This document shows, piece by piece, positions 46,201-52,986 of a stretch of DNA of 64,000 nt; the first letter of the stretch is position 1; every line of letters starts with the position of its first letter. This DNA comes from Symbioplanes lichenis (GTDB taxonomy: Bacteria > Actinomycetota > Actinomycetes > Mycobacteriales > Micromonosporaceae), in contig NZ_JAUZQD010000002.1 in the NCBI RefSeq assembly GCF_030709675.1, positions 62,001 to 126,000 of the forward strand, written 5' to 3'. Made by a program: the position numbers and the translations under genes. The notes below the pieces were generated by a model, which saw only the letters and a program-made list of their open reading frames with translations, made no database searches and was not told the origin of the DNA.

Positions 46201-49050
46201 CGGCACGACGACGGGCAGCGTGAGCTGCGGGCTGCTCGCCCCGGCGGCCAGGGTCACGGTGCACGTCGCGGTGGTGGTGCCGGGCGTGACCTGGCAGGCC
46301 GTGGCGGCCGCCCCGGTAGGCGTCCCGAGGGTGGTGCCGGTCGGCGCGAGCACCCGGAAGGCGGTCGCCGGCGCGTCGGACGGGCCCGCGTTGCGGACGG
46401 TCAGGCCCAGGTTCGTGGTCTGGCCCGGCTCGACCGTGTTGTCCGCGGGGCCGGTGACGGTGGCGCCCAGCGCGTAGACCGGGGTGCCCGCGGTGGCGAG
46501 GGCGCCGGTCACGGTCAGCTCCTCGCCACCGTCGGACACCGTGATGCCGGTCGCGGTCCAGGTCGCCGGCGGGGTCACGTTCGCGGCCACGGCGACGGTC
46601 AGCGGGATGACGAGCTCGCGGCCCGCGGTGAGGTCGACGCCCGTACAGGTGATGGCGGTCCCGGTCCGCGTGCAGTCGCCGCCGGTCACCGTGAAGCCGC
46701 TCGGCAGGTCGGCCAGCGGGATCGTGACGGTCAGGTCGTCCTCGTCCTGCGTCGACGTGAGCCGCACCCGGGCGGTGCCGTCCCGGCCGGGCACGATCGT
46801 GGCCTGCGTGGTGGTGACCGTCAGCCGGTTCGCGATCGGCGTGCGCAGGTTGACCGTCGGCAGGGCCACGTCGCCGGTGTCCCCGCACGTGGTGTTGTTG
46901 TCGAGGCTCACACAGCCGCCGGTCAGCGGGACGGCCGGGTCGGCGTTCGCGGCCACGGCCAGCGGCAGGGTCAAGGTGACGGCGGGCCCGGCGACGGGGA
47001 TGTCGCTGGTGCAGCGCAGGGCGGTGGGGGAGAGCTGGGTGCAGGCGGCGGCCGCCCCGGTCAGCGGGCCGAAGGTGGTGTTCTGCGGCGCCACGACGAT
47101 GTAGGAGGCGTTCCGCGCGTCGGACGGGCCGCGGTCGGACACGGTCACGGTCATCGTGGCGGTCTGCCCCGGGCGTACGGTCCGGTCGGCGGGACCGGTC
47201 GCGCTGACGCCGAGCGTCCAGGTCGGGTCGGCCGTCACCAGGGTGCCGGTGGCCGTGCCGGTGGAGTCCCCGCTGCTCGCCGTGACGGGCGCGCCCGCTG
47301 CGGCCGTCCAGCCCGCGGTGACTCCAGCTGCCAGGCGCACGGGTACGGACACCACGACGCTGCCCGTCGCCGGCACTGTGACGCCGGTGCAGCGCACGCC
47401 CGTCCCGTCGGCCGTACAGGTGCCGCCCCCGGTCGTCGTCACGGGGCCGAAGGTGTAGCCGGCGGGCGGGGCGGGCAGCGTGATCGTCGTGCCCGTGGCC
47501 GGGATGATGCCGACGTTGCGCACGGTCACCCGGAGCGTCGCCGGGTCGCCACCCGGGATCACGGTCACCGGGGTGACGGTCACGCCGTTGTCGAGGTTGA
47601 CGTCCGGGTCGCTGACGGTCAGCAGCCGCCCCTGCCCGGTGATCGCGGTGCCGTTGAGGATGGCGGTGAGCCCGGCGAGGTTCCAGACGGTGGTGGGCGG
47701 CGTCGTCGTGGTGGCCGCCACCCGTACGGTGATGGGGGTCGATCCACCGCCCGGCACGGTGACGCCGGTGCAGGTGATGGCGGTCGAGGTGACCGTGCAG
47801 GGGTTGCCGCCGGCCGTGGCGGAGACGACCGACACGCCCTGCGGCCGCCCGTCGAGCGGGATCGTGACCGTCGTCGTGGCGTCGGACGGCCCGTCGTTCG
47901 TGACCGTGATCGTGGCGTTGGCCTGCTTGCCGGCCGCCAGCGAGATCGGGTTGACCGAGATCAGGCCGCCGGTGCTGTAGGCGGGCTGCCGGTTGACCAG
48001 CGTCCCGCCGCCGCGCACGGTGATCGTGGTGCCGGTGACCGCCGCGATCGGCGTGCTCACCGCGGTGATGGTGTTCGCGGCGGGCGCCCAGTCCGCGGCC
48101 GTGACCGCCGACGCGGCCAGCGACACCGGCAGCGACACGGCGACGCTGCCGGAACCGGGCACGGTCACGCCGGTGCACACGACGAACCCGCCGGTCACCG
48201 AGCAGCTGCCGCCGCCGGTCACGGTGGGCGTCCCGAGCGTGTAGCCGGCGGGCGGCACCGGGATGCGGATGGTCGTGTTCGGCGCCGCGATGTCACCGGT
48301 GTTGGTCACGGTGACGCGCGGCGTGCCGGTCTCGCCCGGCGCCAGGTTGGCGGCGGCCAGGTTGACCGCGCCCAGCTTCACGATGCCCGAGCAGGTCGAC
48401 TCGGCCACGACGACCGAGCCGCTGGCCACGACGGCCAGCCCGCCGAGCAGATCAAGATCCACCGCCCGGACGGTGTAGTCGAGCCGTCCCGTCGTCGCGT
48501 TGTAGGCGGCGATCCGGTGGTCGATCGTGCCCGTGAGCACGCCCGGCACATTGATCGCCACGTTGGCGTCGGGGTTCACGTTCGCCCCGGCGACGGTCAG
48601 GTTGGCGACATCGGTCGTCGTCGTGATCCCGGCCGCCGTCATCTGGCAGGTCGTCTGGATCGCGCCGGTGGTCACCGCCCCGAGCACGTTCAGCCCGGCC
48701 GTGCCCGCCTGCGCCCGCCCGCCGCCCGGAGCCGCCGCCCCGACCGCCGTGTTGACCGCGCCCACGGTGAGCAGCTGCGGCAGCAACCCACCGCCGAGGG
48801 TCGCGCCCAGCGTGTTCCCGGAGGAGTCGGCCTGCCCGGTCGTCCACGTGCGCGCCGGGTTCGGCAGCGCGAGGGTGAGCGGCAGCCCGCCCGCGAGCAG
48901 GTTGATCGTCGCCCTGATCCCCTGGGCCGTCGTGTTGACCGGGCCCACGGCGGCGTACGCCGCGATGGGCGGCCCCACCAGGACCACCACCAGCAGGGTG
49001 GCCACCGCAAGCGCCACCCGTTTCGTCATCTCAAGCGCCCACGTCGCCAC
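37240..49050 (-). CDS. Giant secreted LPXTG-anchored repeat protein (putative adhesin)
   Basis: 3936 residues. A signal peptide (RVALAVATLLVVVLVGPPIA, cleavage near AYA) and a ~200-residue N-domain are followed by about thirteen ~245-residue units. Each has an Ig/DUF11-like half (TVTNTGPSDA, TAPTGTTFG), a loop of the type GGCVDLDNDGSCG that resembles a Ca-binding D-x-D-x-N-G loop closed by two Cys, and a second beta half (GLTVTIPLAGLPAGMTV). The C-terminus has a DxDSD-type linker, LPKTG (37330-37344), a hydrophobic helix and RTRRR, so sortase anchors it to the cell wall. The start chosen is GTG 49048-49050, seven nt after TAGTGT; an internal ATG at 49029 is the alternative. No sortase gene is in the window. 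Confidence 0.9.
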   Translation of the reverse strand: MATWALEMTKRVALAVATLLVVVLVGPPIAAYAAVGPVNTTAQGIRATINLLAGGLPLTLALPNPARTWTTGQADSSGNTLGATLGGGLLPQLLTVGAVNTAVGAAAPGGGRAQAGTAGLNVLGAVTTGAIQTTCQMTAAGITTTTDVANLTVAGANVNPDANVAINVPGVLTGTIDHRIAAYNATTGRLDYTVRAVDLDLLGGLAVVASGSVVVAESTCSGIVKLGAVNLAAANLAPGETGTPRVTVTNTGDIAAPNTTIRIPVPPAGYTLGTPTVTGGGSCSVTGGFVVCTGVTVPGSGSVAVSLPVSLAASAVTAADWAPAANTITAVSTPIAAVTGTTITVRGGGTLVNRQPAYSTGGLISVNPISLAAGKQANATITVTNDGPSDATTTVTIPLDGRPQGVSVVSATAGGNPCTVTSTAITCTGVTVPGGGSTPITVRVAATTTTPPTTVWNLAGLTAILNGTAITGQGRLLTVSDPDVNLDNGVTVTPVTVIPGGDPATLRVTVRNVGIIPATGTTITLPAPPAGYTFGPVTTTGGGTCTADGTGVRCTGVTVPATGSVVVSVPVRLAAGVTAGWTAAAGAPVTASSGDSTGTATGTLVTADPTWTLGVSATGPADRTVRPGQTATMTVTVSDRGPSDARNASYIVVAPQNTTFGPLTGAAAACTQLSPTALRCTSDIPVAGPAVTLTLPLAVAANADPAVPLTGGCVSLDNNTTCGDTGDVALPTVNLRTPIANRLTVTTTQATIVPGRDGTARVRLTSTQDEDDLTVTIPLADLPSGFTVTGGDCTRTGTAITCTGVDLTAGRELVIPLTVAVAANVTPPATWTATGITVSDGGEELTVTGALATAGTPVYALGATVTGPADNTVEPGQTTNLGLTVRNAGPSDAPATAFRVLAPTGTTLGTPTGAAATACQVTPGTTTATCTVTLAAGASSPQLTLPVVVPAGADVATPLGGGCVDLDNDGSCGPAPDVAFDPIMLKVPFAQQVAVTTTPVTVTPGTTGTATVNVRATHGDVSGLTVTVPLADLPTGMTVTSAGDCTVTSTTVTCTDVSVENGTTTPIRLTVSVPPGVAQGPTWTATGITVAQGAEQVTADGPLATIGAPQFTLATTFTPPANGTLIPGGTGRLRVTVDNEGPSDATGASVAVIAPTGTTLSNGPAGCTIAGDGRSATCPVTLTAAAAPISYDFDLTVSAQADADDVVEGGCYDIDANGLCDPGEPRIPDFWLETPLADIVTIGTTSATIAPGRTGTATVTLTATRPETDLDVTIPLTDLPAGFRVTAATGCAVGAASITCDDVDLKKDEPLALALTVAVGAAVAPGTAWAVTGIDVTNGPEHVTADGTLATAGPSQATVTAVVTPPADGTVAAGGTTSLALVVSNAGPSDVTGRSFTVTAPADTTFGTLSGDAATACTVAGDARSLTCSVTLAAGTSTPELALPLAVDVNADPFTPVAGGCVTFSGTTDCVAIPEFDLSVPLDRRARILTTPTTVTPGTEEPVTVGVQSQRGDLSGLTLVIPLAAVPASLTVTAVAPGCTQTASEVRCTGIDVTDGSTTPVTALRVRATAAAAQGTAWTATGIVLDAGSDGQLTQDGQLAVVGAPAATLQATVDGPDEPILPGGTGTLDITLDNAGPSDLPTTTIGFDAPTGSTIGDLPAPTGAICDTEPGATRLTCTFGLPADADPIVVAVPIVVAPDADPRRPLTGGCVDLDNNRTCSPPDVTVPPVPLATPFAQQVALSTTPVTVTPGRTGVARVTVTTDPAQTGLTVTVPLAGLPAGVTIGTPSVAPGGTCTGDASTIRCTGVDIAAGGAATVSVPLAVSSAAPAATWTATGITVTNGAGASRSADGVLLRTGAASFTLTGTTRAPAEGTVLPGGTAAIDLVLDNQGPSDAVDAPVAVTAPVGTTFGPLSGATAEACTATTTTTLTCRVNLAATSEPLVLTLPVVIPADADPDVRITGGCADLDGTGACGGTGDVVLPDLALRAPLAGVVTVTSTNPSITPGTTGTATITVSSSQPRPGSTVRLDTSALPAGLTLTSATPCTDCANVDLPVTLTLRLTAAPDAAQATWTPTVTVTDGTETATFTPVAARIGAPVHPLTVAVDAPGPGTVPPGGTAELAVTLTNEGPSLYPGARVQFKAPTGTTFAPLGGPAAGFCTAATTLVTCAADLPAGDRVFTLGLLVPGTADPDVVLDDGCWDANLDGVCGGAPDQPLPPVELQTPLGAAATLTVEAGTAVPGGDPATGTVVVTSTQDLTGLTLTVPTGTLPAGLTITGVAPGSCTSTGDIVCTGLALTTGRNEVVRVTARASGAAAAGVTWNPGQITLRNAAGQQAYGTGTLITTGPPVAPIVYDATVAAAGVTPGGTATLTVTADNTGPSDAVNATTSILAPTGTTFGPLGGQAAADCTPAGDRRLDCRFDLTAAAAPLVWTIPLVVNADADPTTTLGDGCVDADGNGVCGPTEEDLPGIPLTRTLDQAITVTADNVAIIPGRTGTATVTVRAADARSGLTVTIPLTGLPAGVTVTGARQGGTTDCIVGTTDVTCTGITLAAGGSTPIALAVTTTAAATAGATWTPQVSVTQGQIAVVRPVTALTVGAAASTLTVTVTPPAPGTVLPGADSSLAVAVANSGPSNARARVLTFRAPQSTTFIDPLPAFCTAADPRAATCTVDVDAAATLRFTLPIRVAATAGGGTTLGDGCVDTGSGCTTDLPEIVLGTPLSGRVQLTTRDATVVPGQTGIAYVRVVADRAVPGATVTVPLTSLPAGLTVVSAAGPTGSVCGWTGEVRCTGVDVAAGTSDPVALLIRATAALRAGVTWTATGITLEAGGETATGSGRLAVTGTPVAPLTATVTGPAGTVLPGDVTSTQITVTNPGPSDATGVTATVTAPTNSTFGPLSGQVALDCGVAGTTTLTCSFGQTAGTSRTWTIPVLVDGTAANGDRVANGCVTVAGGAPVCGGNALVTSLAAGRGLQESATLAVTPVTVTPGSSGTATLRYTSTASYDDLTLTIPLSGKPAGMTVTGAGTCVVGATAITCTGLSLAAGTPLVVTLPVALSGTATGTWNQTGITLAGDATAGTLTSAATLVTAGPPVAPIVYDSSVAAAGVTPGGTATLTVTADNTGPSDAVNATTSILAPTGTTFGALTGQASQDCAPADNRRLTCRFDLTAAAAPLVWEIPLIVNADADPTTTLGDGCVDADGNGVCGPTEEDVPGIPLTRTLDQAITVTADTIAIIPGRTGTATVTVRAADARSGLTVTIPLSGLPAGVTVTGATPAGCVVGATAVTCSDITLAAGASTGIALAVSATAAAVTGSAWAPQVGVRQGDVAVTRPVTALTVGTATSTVTATVTGPTGDVLPGDVTSTQITVTNSGPSDAAAVTATVTAPTNSTFGTLAGQVALDCNRSAATTLTCRFAQAAGTSRTWTVPVVVSSTASNGDPVANGCVTVSGSPAVCGGNATVVSFAADRPLTGNVTTAFTPATVAAGDSGPATIRFTSAIASYDDLTLTIPLAGKPAGMTVTGANAGGSDCTIGASAITCTGLTLAAGTPLTITVAVTLASTVTTGTKWTPTGVLLAGDTTAGTLSSSGTLVTATAASYNVTVTVGAPTVPRPAPGQTTVLPITLSNSGPQDANPYVATIVLPTNTTAGTLPDGCVPGSGARLVVCTLGIANGETTQIDLPLVVSSSAAVGSTISGGCVDGGGNGACGSSDDQALPTFTVSAPSVDLNIEYSNPQPKATKGATLLLKLPYSNNGTTSAADVSFVIDPPAGTTLTKAAVLLDATAAGFTAQATAADTIELACTAAPDVDANAVTCTGPEAPVGASSELWLYLAVAKTAKAGTFPVNVTISTTSAEGNTVNNTATASLTIAGSATDSDTDTSDPDDSNSDGDTGTDTPAGSGSNGSGNLPKTGQDLTGLILLAVLLVVGGAVARIGARTRRR
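39240..39785 (-). repeat. Near-identical copy B of an adhesin repeat unit
   Basis: Encodes VAPIVYDSSVAAAGVTPGG through the calcium-like loop GDGCVDADGNGVCGPTEED to GLTVTIPLSGLPAGVTV. Nearly identical to the unit at about 41460-42008, three units (about 2.22 kb) away, while most other units are clearly diverged. Indicates recent duplication or gene conversion inside the gene. Confidence 0.75.
41460..42008 (-). repeat. Near-identical copy A of an adhesin repeat unit
   Basis: Encodes VAPIVYDATVAAAGVTPGG through GDGCVDADGNGVCGPTEED to GLTVTIPLTGLPAGVTV. Partner of the copy at 39240-39785; differences are mostly single residues. Confidence 0.75.
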
Positions 49051-49057
49051 GGAGCGA

Positions 49058-49063
49058 ACACTA
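49058..49063 (-). promoter_or_regulatory. -10-like hexamer of the giant adhesin gene
   Basis: TAGTGT on the minus strand, 7 nt before the GTG start, with no Shine-Dalgarno between. A clear -35 was not found. The 235-bp region 49051-49285 holds this and the divergent promoter of the next gene. Confidence 0.4.
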
Positions 49064-49250
49064 GGACCCCGGAAACGAACAGTCTTCGTTTTTCGCATTT
49101 TCCGGACGACCGGCCGGCCGGGCAACCGGTTGCCACGCGTTTCCGCAGCTCAAGCCCTCTTCTCGTGCGGTCGCCCGCCCGCCTCGGGACGGCCGGCTCG
49201 CCGGGTGTCGTCGCCGGTGGGCGGGCTCCTGTTGAGTGTCGGTGATCTGG

Positions 49251-49279
49251 TTGATACCGCCGGTGCCGCACCGGACAGT
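49251..49279 (+). promoter_or_regulatory. Candidate promoter of the small beta-rich protein gene
   Basis: -35 TTGATA (49251-49256), 17-bp spacer, -10 GACAGT (49274-49279), then 6 nt to ATG 49286. Confidence 0.4.
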
Positions 49280-49285
49280 ACTGAA

Positions 49286-49795
49286 ATGACCGGCACCTTC
49301 GAACCTGACCGCCCGCCCGCCGGCCCGGGCGATTTCTCCCTGCAGGGCGAGATCAGCGGCGTCAAGCTGATCACCGACCGATCGTCCCGGGGGAAGTCCA
49401 ACCTCGTTGTCGACGCCACCCGTTCGTTCGAGATCGAGGTCGAGTGGCACGTCTTCGGCAACCTCGTGCCGATCTGGCTGACAGCACTGTCGGTACGCAC
49501 CAAGGAGTGGGTCGTCACCGTCTACGCAGAGGCGCAAGGGCCAGGGGAAGAGGTTGTGCTGGGCCAGGTCGGGGTTCCGCTCGGCGGGCCGCTGTTCTCG
49601 CAGGACGAAGCCTATCGAGCGGTTCTGACAGTGCCGCCGTCCGCGCTGCCCGAGGAACAGATCGCAGATCCGGCTCATGCCGGTGTGTACAAAATCATCG
49701 TAATCACCGTTCTGAGTTCGGATCTCGGTGAGATCGGATATGACCTGAACGGGTATGCCGAGGGGCCGGTGATCAAAGTGGAAAGTCCGCTCTGA
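49286..49795 (+). CDS. Beta-rich protein of unknown function
   Basis: 169 residues without signal peptide or membrane segment. The sequence alternates strands (FEIEVEWHVFGNLVPIWLTA, KEWVVTVYAEAQGPGEEVVL, YRAVLTVPPSALPEEQIADP, GVYKIIVITVLSSDLGEIGY), suggesting one Ig-like or C2-like beta sandwich. No catalytic motif is recognised. Start ATG 49286 fits the candidate promoter and excludes the long upstream frame that runs through the adhesin promoter. It is convergent with the pentapeptide membrane protein (6 bp apart) and divergent from the giant adhesin. A cytosolic partner of other Ig-type proteins is possible but unsupported. Confidence 0.7.
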   Translation: MTGTFEPDRPPAGPGDFSLQGEISGVKLITDRSSRGKSNLVVDATRSFEIEVEWHVFGNLVPIWLTALSVRTKEWVVTVYAEAQGPGEEVVLGQVGVPLGGPLFSQDEAYRAVLTVPPSALPEEQIADPAHAGVYKIIVITVLSSDLGEIGYDLNGYAEGPVIKVESPL

Positions 49796-49801
49796 GAATT
49801 G

Positions 49802-51166
49802 TCATGCCTGCGAGCGGACCAACGCTCCCCGGGTCGGATCGTCCCACTCGGGCCGGACCCTCCAGCCGCGGGGCCAGATCCGGCGAGCGCCGTCCCCGGA
49901 CCTGGCCAAGTCCACGTCGTCGAGATGGAGTACGCGCGCACCGCGTAGTCCGGCGTCGTTCGTGAATGTCGCCCCGTCGAACCGCGCATCCCTGGTAAAG
50001 ACCGCGTGGTAGAACTTGACGCCGCGGCTGAACGTCGCACCGGTGAAACCGGCTGTGCCGGCGAATTCCGCGTCGGCGAATCCGGCGACGCCGTTGAACT
50101 CGACCTCCGCGAATCTGGCGAGACGGGCGAAGGTCGTCCGGCCGAACCGGGCATCTCCGTTGAACGTGGCCCGGCCGAACAATGCGTCCGCCGACAAGGT
50201 GGCGTTGCGGAACAAGGCACCTTTTTCGAACACCGCTCGATCGAATCGCGCATCGCCGAGGAAAGTGGCCTGGGTGAAGTTGGTGTCTTCATCAAAAACA
50301 GCTCCGACACAATGCGCTCCGCCTTGGAAGGCGACATCGTCGAAGTAGGCCGCACGCTTGAACTCAGCCTCCGCGAAAAGCGCATTGCCGTCGAAATTCG
50401 CCCGGGTGAAACGAGCGTCACCCCGAAAGACTGTTCGCGCGAACGAGGTACTGCCGGCGAAGGTCGCGCCGTCGAACCGGGCGGCGGCGACCTCGGCGTC
50501 CTGGAAGGTCCAGTCGATGAGCGTTGCGCCGATCAGGTCGAGGCTGATCCCCGGCCAGAATCTCTCGTCCGGCGCACCCTTGATGTTGTGCGCGGTCTTG
50601 CGCGGGGTCCCGACGAGTGGCCGGAGATGCGCGGCGAGGAGTTGCTGGGCGATCAGCCGCACCTGTAGCTCCTGCCGGTCGCCCGGGCTCGAGTCTTCGG
50701 ACAATGTGGCGAACGGCATGCGGAGATAACCACAGAGAACCTCCGAAACAGATGGTCGGCGTTCGGGATTGTCCTGCGCCAGCTGCACGAGCGAATACAT
50801 GGCTCCCAGTCGGACCGGAGCGTGCTCGTCGCCGAGCCGGTCGACAGCCTTGATGAAGAATTCGTTGATCTGTTCCGCCTGCTCGAGGGAGTAGGTGCGG
50901 TCATGTTCCAAGCGGTTGTATCGGAAAGTTCGGTAGGTCACGAGGGCGCCGCTCGCGACGGCAATTCCCACGAAGGCCTGAACCAGCGTCGTGCGTACGT
51001 CGTTCTTGGCTTTGAGGACCTGCTCAGCGGTCAGATCGGCCTGGGGGAAGCGGGTGAACAGCCAGGGGCCGATCACGATCACGAACACCAGGAGAGCCGC
51101 GACGACGAGCCCGCCGAGCGTCAGCAGTGCGGGCACCGCGACCTTCCGTAGCTGGAGCCGTTCCAT
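49802..51166 (-). CDS. Membrane-anchored pentapeptide-repeat protein (Phe-centred)
   Basis: 454 residues. Two N-terminal membrane helices (ALLTLGGLVVAALLVFVIVI and TTLVQAFVGIAVASGALVTY), a cytosolic helical segment (LEQAEQINEFFIKAVDRLGD, VRLGAMYSLVQLAQDNPERR), then about 35 pentapeptide repeats centred on Phe (FDGATFAGSTSFARTVF, FNGDARFGRTTFARLARF), forming a right-handed beta-helix. This form with F at the central position differs from the classical A(D/N)Lxx type. Similar proteins occur widely in actinomycetes with unknown role. Start ATG 51164-51166 is a best guess; the Shine-Dalgarno GGAG is unusually close, and longer in-frame starts exist up to 51253. Confidence 0.8.
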   Translation of the reverse strand: MERLQLRKVAVPALLTLGGLVVAALLVFVIVIGPWLFTRFPQADLTAEQVLKAKNDVRTTLVQAFVGIAVASGALVTYRTFRYNRLEHDRTYSLEQAEQINEFFIKAVDRLGDEHAPVRLGAMYSLVQLAQDNPERRPSVSEVLCGYLRMPFATLSEDSSPGDRQELQVRLIAQQLLAAHLRPLVGTPRKTAHNIKGAPDERFWPGISLDLIGATLIDWTFQDAEVAAARFDGATFAGSTSFARTVFRGDARFTRANFDGNALFAEAEFKRAAYFDDVAFQGGAHCVGAVFDEDTNFTQATFLGDARFDRAVFEKGALFRNATLSADALFGRATFNGDARFGRTTFARLARFAEVEFNGVAGFADAEFAGTAGFTGATFSRGVKFYHAVFTRDARFDGATFTNDAGLRGARVLHLDDVDLARSGDGARRIWPRGWRVRPEWDDPTRGALVRSQA

Positions 51167-51387
51167 CGCTCCATGAGACAGTGCCTGTTCGCTGCCGCCT
51201 ACCGGGTTCCCGACAGGGGCGCTGACGCAGGGTTTCCTTGTCGGTGATCGCATGACGCATGTTCCGGCGCAGAACACGATCTCCGAGACAGGGGCCAGTG
51301 CCGGAACGCTGGGCGTTTTGTGTTGTCGGACCGTCGCCCGCGGCGTCTACTCATCGCCGCGCTTCTATCTTTTACCGGGAGTCCGTC

Positions 51388-52152
51388 ATGGGAATGATCT
51401 CCGCCGCCCGGGGGCGCCACCGCGCCCGGCGGCTCGCCGGGGTGCTGGCAGCGTCGGCCAACGGGCTGTGCGTCAGCAACAAGGACGGCTCGACGGCCGG
51501 CAACAACCCGGTGGTGCAGGAGACCTGCGCCACCATCTCCCGCATGCAGTGGTCCTTCACCGCCGTCAGCGCGCCGGGCCGGTGGTCTCATACCGCGGAC
51601 GGCTTTGCCCAGGTTACGACCGATGGCGCGAGCGGGACGACGGTCACGTTCACGGACGTCAACGACGGTTACATCGACAGCCGGATCGACACCATCAACG
51701 TCACGGTGTCCTGGAACAAGATGGGCAACCACAACAAGACGTTCGGCATCGGCTGGACCACCAACGTGACGGCCCGGATGACGATCCACCACAACCACAT
51801 CTTCAACAGCACGCAACGCAATCCGAGCGCGGACAACCTGCAGTACTGCCACCTCTACAACAACTACCTGCAGAACGTGACCAGCTACGGCAACTACGCC
51901 CGGGGCGCGACGAAGATGGTCATCGAGAACGGCTACTTCGACAAGGTGAACAACCCGTACTACCCCGACACCGCCACCGGCGCGCAGCTGCGTCAGAGCG
52001 GCAGCACCGTGGTCAACTCCACGGGCCGGCAGGAGACGTCCGGGTCGGCGTTCACCCCGGGCAGCTTCTATTCGTACACCCTCGACCCGACCGCGAACGT
52101 GCCCAGCCTGGTCTCGACCTCCTCCGGTCCCCGGGCCGACATCGTCATGTGA
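51388..52152 (+). pseudogene. Pectate-lyase remnant fused to a ricin-type lectin fragment
   Basis: An open frame of 254 residues that is a collapsed secreted enzyme. After a short basic N-terminus (MGMISAARGRHRARR, LAGVLAASA) comes a fragment of a ricin-B-like lectin repeat (NGLCVSNKDGSTAGNN, then QETC, MQWSF), a short beta piece, then the C-terminal third of a family 1 pectate lyase (VSWNKMGNHNKTFGIGW, MTIHHNHIFNSTQRNP, ADNLQYCHLYNNYLQNVTSY, GYFDKVNNPYYPDTA). The N-terminal half of the lyase with the Ca-binding Asp residues, and most of the lectin, are missing. The frame is intact but the active site cannot form. Start ATG 51388 follows GGGAG. Likely produced by in-frame deletions; a novel short lectin-like protein is the alternative. 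Confidence 0.65.
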
Positions 52153-52163
52153 CGGAGGCCCGG

Positions 52164-52187
52164 CCGCGCCCCCTTCCCGGGGCGCGG
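52164..52187. terminator. GC-rich hairpin after the pectate-lyase remnant
   Basis: CCGCGCCCC (52164-52172) pairs with GGGGCGCGG (52179-52187) around a 6-nt loop. A T-rich run (GTTTTCT, near 52205) follows. Typical position for an intrinsic terminator. Confidence 0.6.
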
Positions 52188-52275
52188 CGGGTGGGGCCTT
52201 CGAGTTTTCTCGCAGGCTTGCTTCGATCATCGGTGGCGGGCTATGCAAGGGGCGACCCTGGGGGGAGCCGCCGCC

Positions 52276-52986
52276 ATGGAGAATGCGCCGACCACCACCG
52301 AGCCGCTGCTCGAGGCGGAGGGCCTGCGCAAGAGCTTCGGCCCGCGACCGGTCGTCGACGACGTCTCGCTGAGCGTCGATGCGGGACAGGTGCTGGCCGT
52401 CGTGGGCGGCGGAGGCGCGGGCAAGTCCACGCTGCTCGACCTGCTCAGCGGCGCGGCGGCTCCGGACACGGGCACGGTGTGGCTGGACGGGGAAGATGTG
52501 ACGCGGCTGGGGGTGGACGAGCGGCGCCGGCGGGGCGTCGGGCGTACCCGGCAGGTGCCCCGGCCCCTCGCCGGGGTGACCGTCTTTGAGAGCGTGCTCG
52601 CCGCCGCGGCCGGGTTGCGGGGTCACCGCGCGCAGGCCGCGGCGGCCGGGGCGCTGGAACGGGCCGGGATCCGGCGCTGCGCCGGGGAGCCCGCCGGGCG
52701 GCTGCCGCCGCTGGACCGGCGGCGGCTCGAGCTGGCCCGCGCCCTCGCCGCCGGGCCGCGGGTGCTGCTGCTCGACGGGATCGCCGGCGGGCTGACCGGG
52801 GCCGAGGGGCGGATCCTGCTCAACACGGTGTCCCGGCTGCGCTCCGACGGGCTCGCGGTCGTCTGGGCCGGACGCACCGCGCCCGCGGCCGCCGACGCGT
52901 GGTTGTCGCTCGGCGGCGCGGGCGGCCCGGGCGACGGGCCCCGGTCAGCTCCAGCGCCGGATGAGGGCGGCCTGCCCGGCCGGTGA
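52276..52986 (+). CDS. LivG-like ABC ATPase with degenerate catalytic motifs
   Basis: 236 residues. Walker A GGGGAGKST is intact (residues ~48-56), and the layout (RRRRGVGRTRQVPRPLAGVT) resembles branched-chain amino-acid LivG ATPases. However, the signature motif, normally LSGGQ, reads LPPLDRRRLELARALAAGP, and Walker B is VLLLDGIAGGL where the catalytic Glu is Gly. ATP hydrolysis is therefore doubtful. No permease or binding protein is adjacent. Start ATG 52276 follows GGGGGGAG. The 3' end overlaps the convergent MEKHLA gene by 42 bp. A regulatory ATP-binding protein or decaying paralogue is likely. Confidence 0.75.
   Translation: MENAPTTTEPLLEAEGLRKSFGPRPVVDDVSLSVDAGQVLAVVGGGGAGKSTLLDLLSGAAAPDTGTVWLDGEDVTRLGVDERRRRGVGRTRQVPRPLAGVTVFESVLAAAAGLRGHRAQAAAAGALERAGIRRCAGEPAGRLPPLDRRRLELARALAAGPRVLLLDGIAGGLTGAEGRILLNTVSRLRSDGLAVVWAGRTAPAAADAWLSLGGAGGPGDGPRSAPAPDEGGLPGR

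Noticed and set aside
49029..49029. ATG start for the giant adhesin
   Set aside because: Possible, but no ribosome site; the GTG at 49050 has a -10-like hexamer at the leaderless spacing. Kept as alternative.
42754..49245. 6.5-kb + strand open frame through the adhesin gene
   Set aside because: Gly/Arg-rich, no domains, no ribosome site; it is the mirror of the repeat gene on the minus strand, which has a signal peptide and LPXTG.
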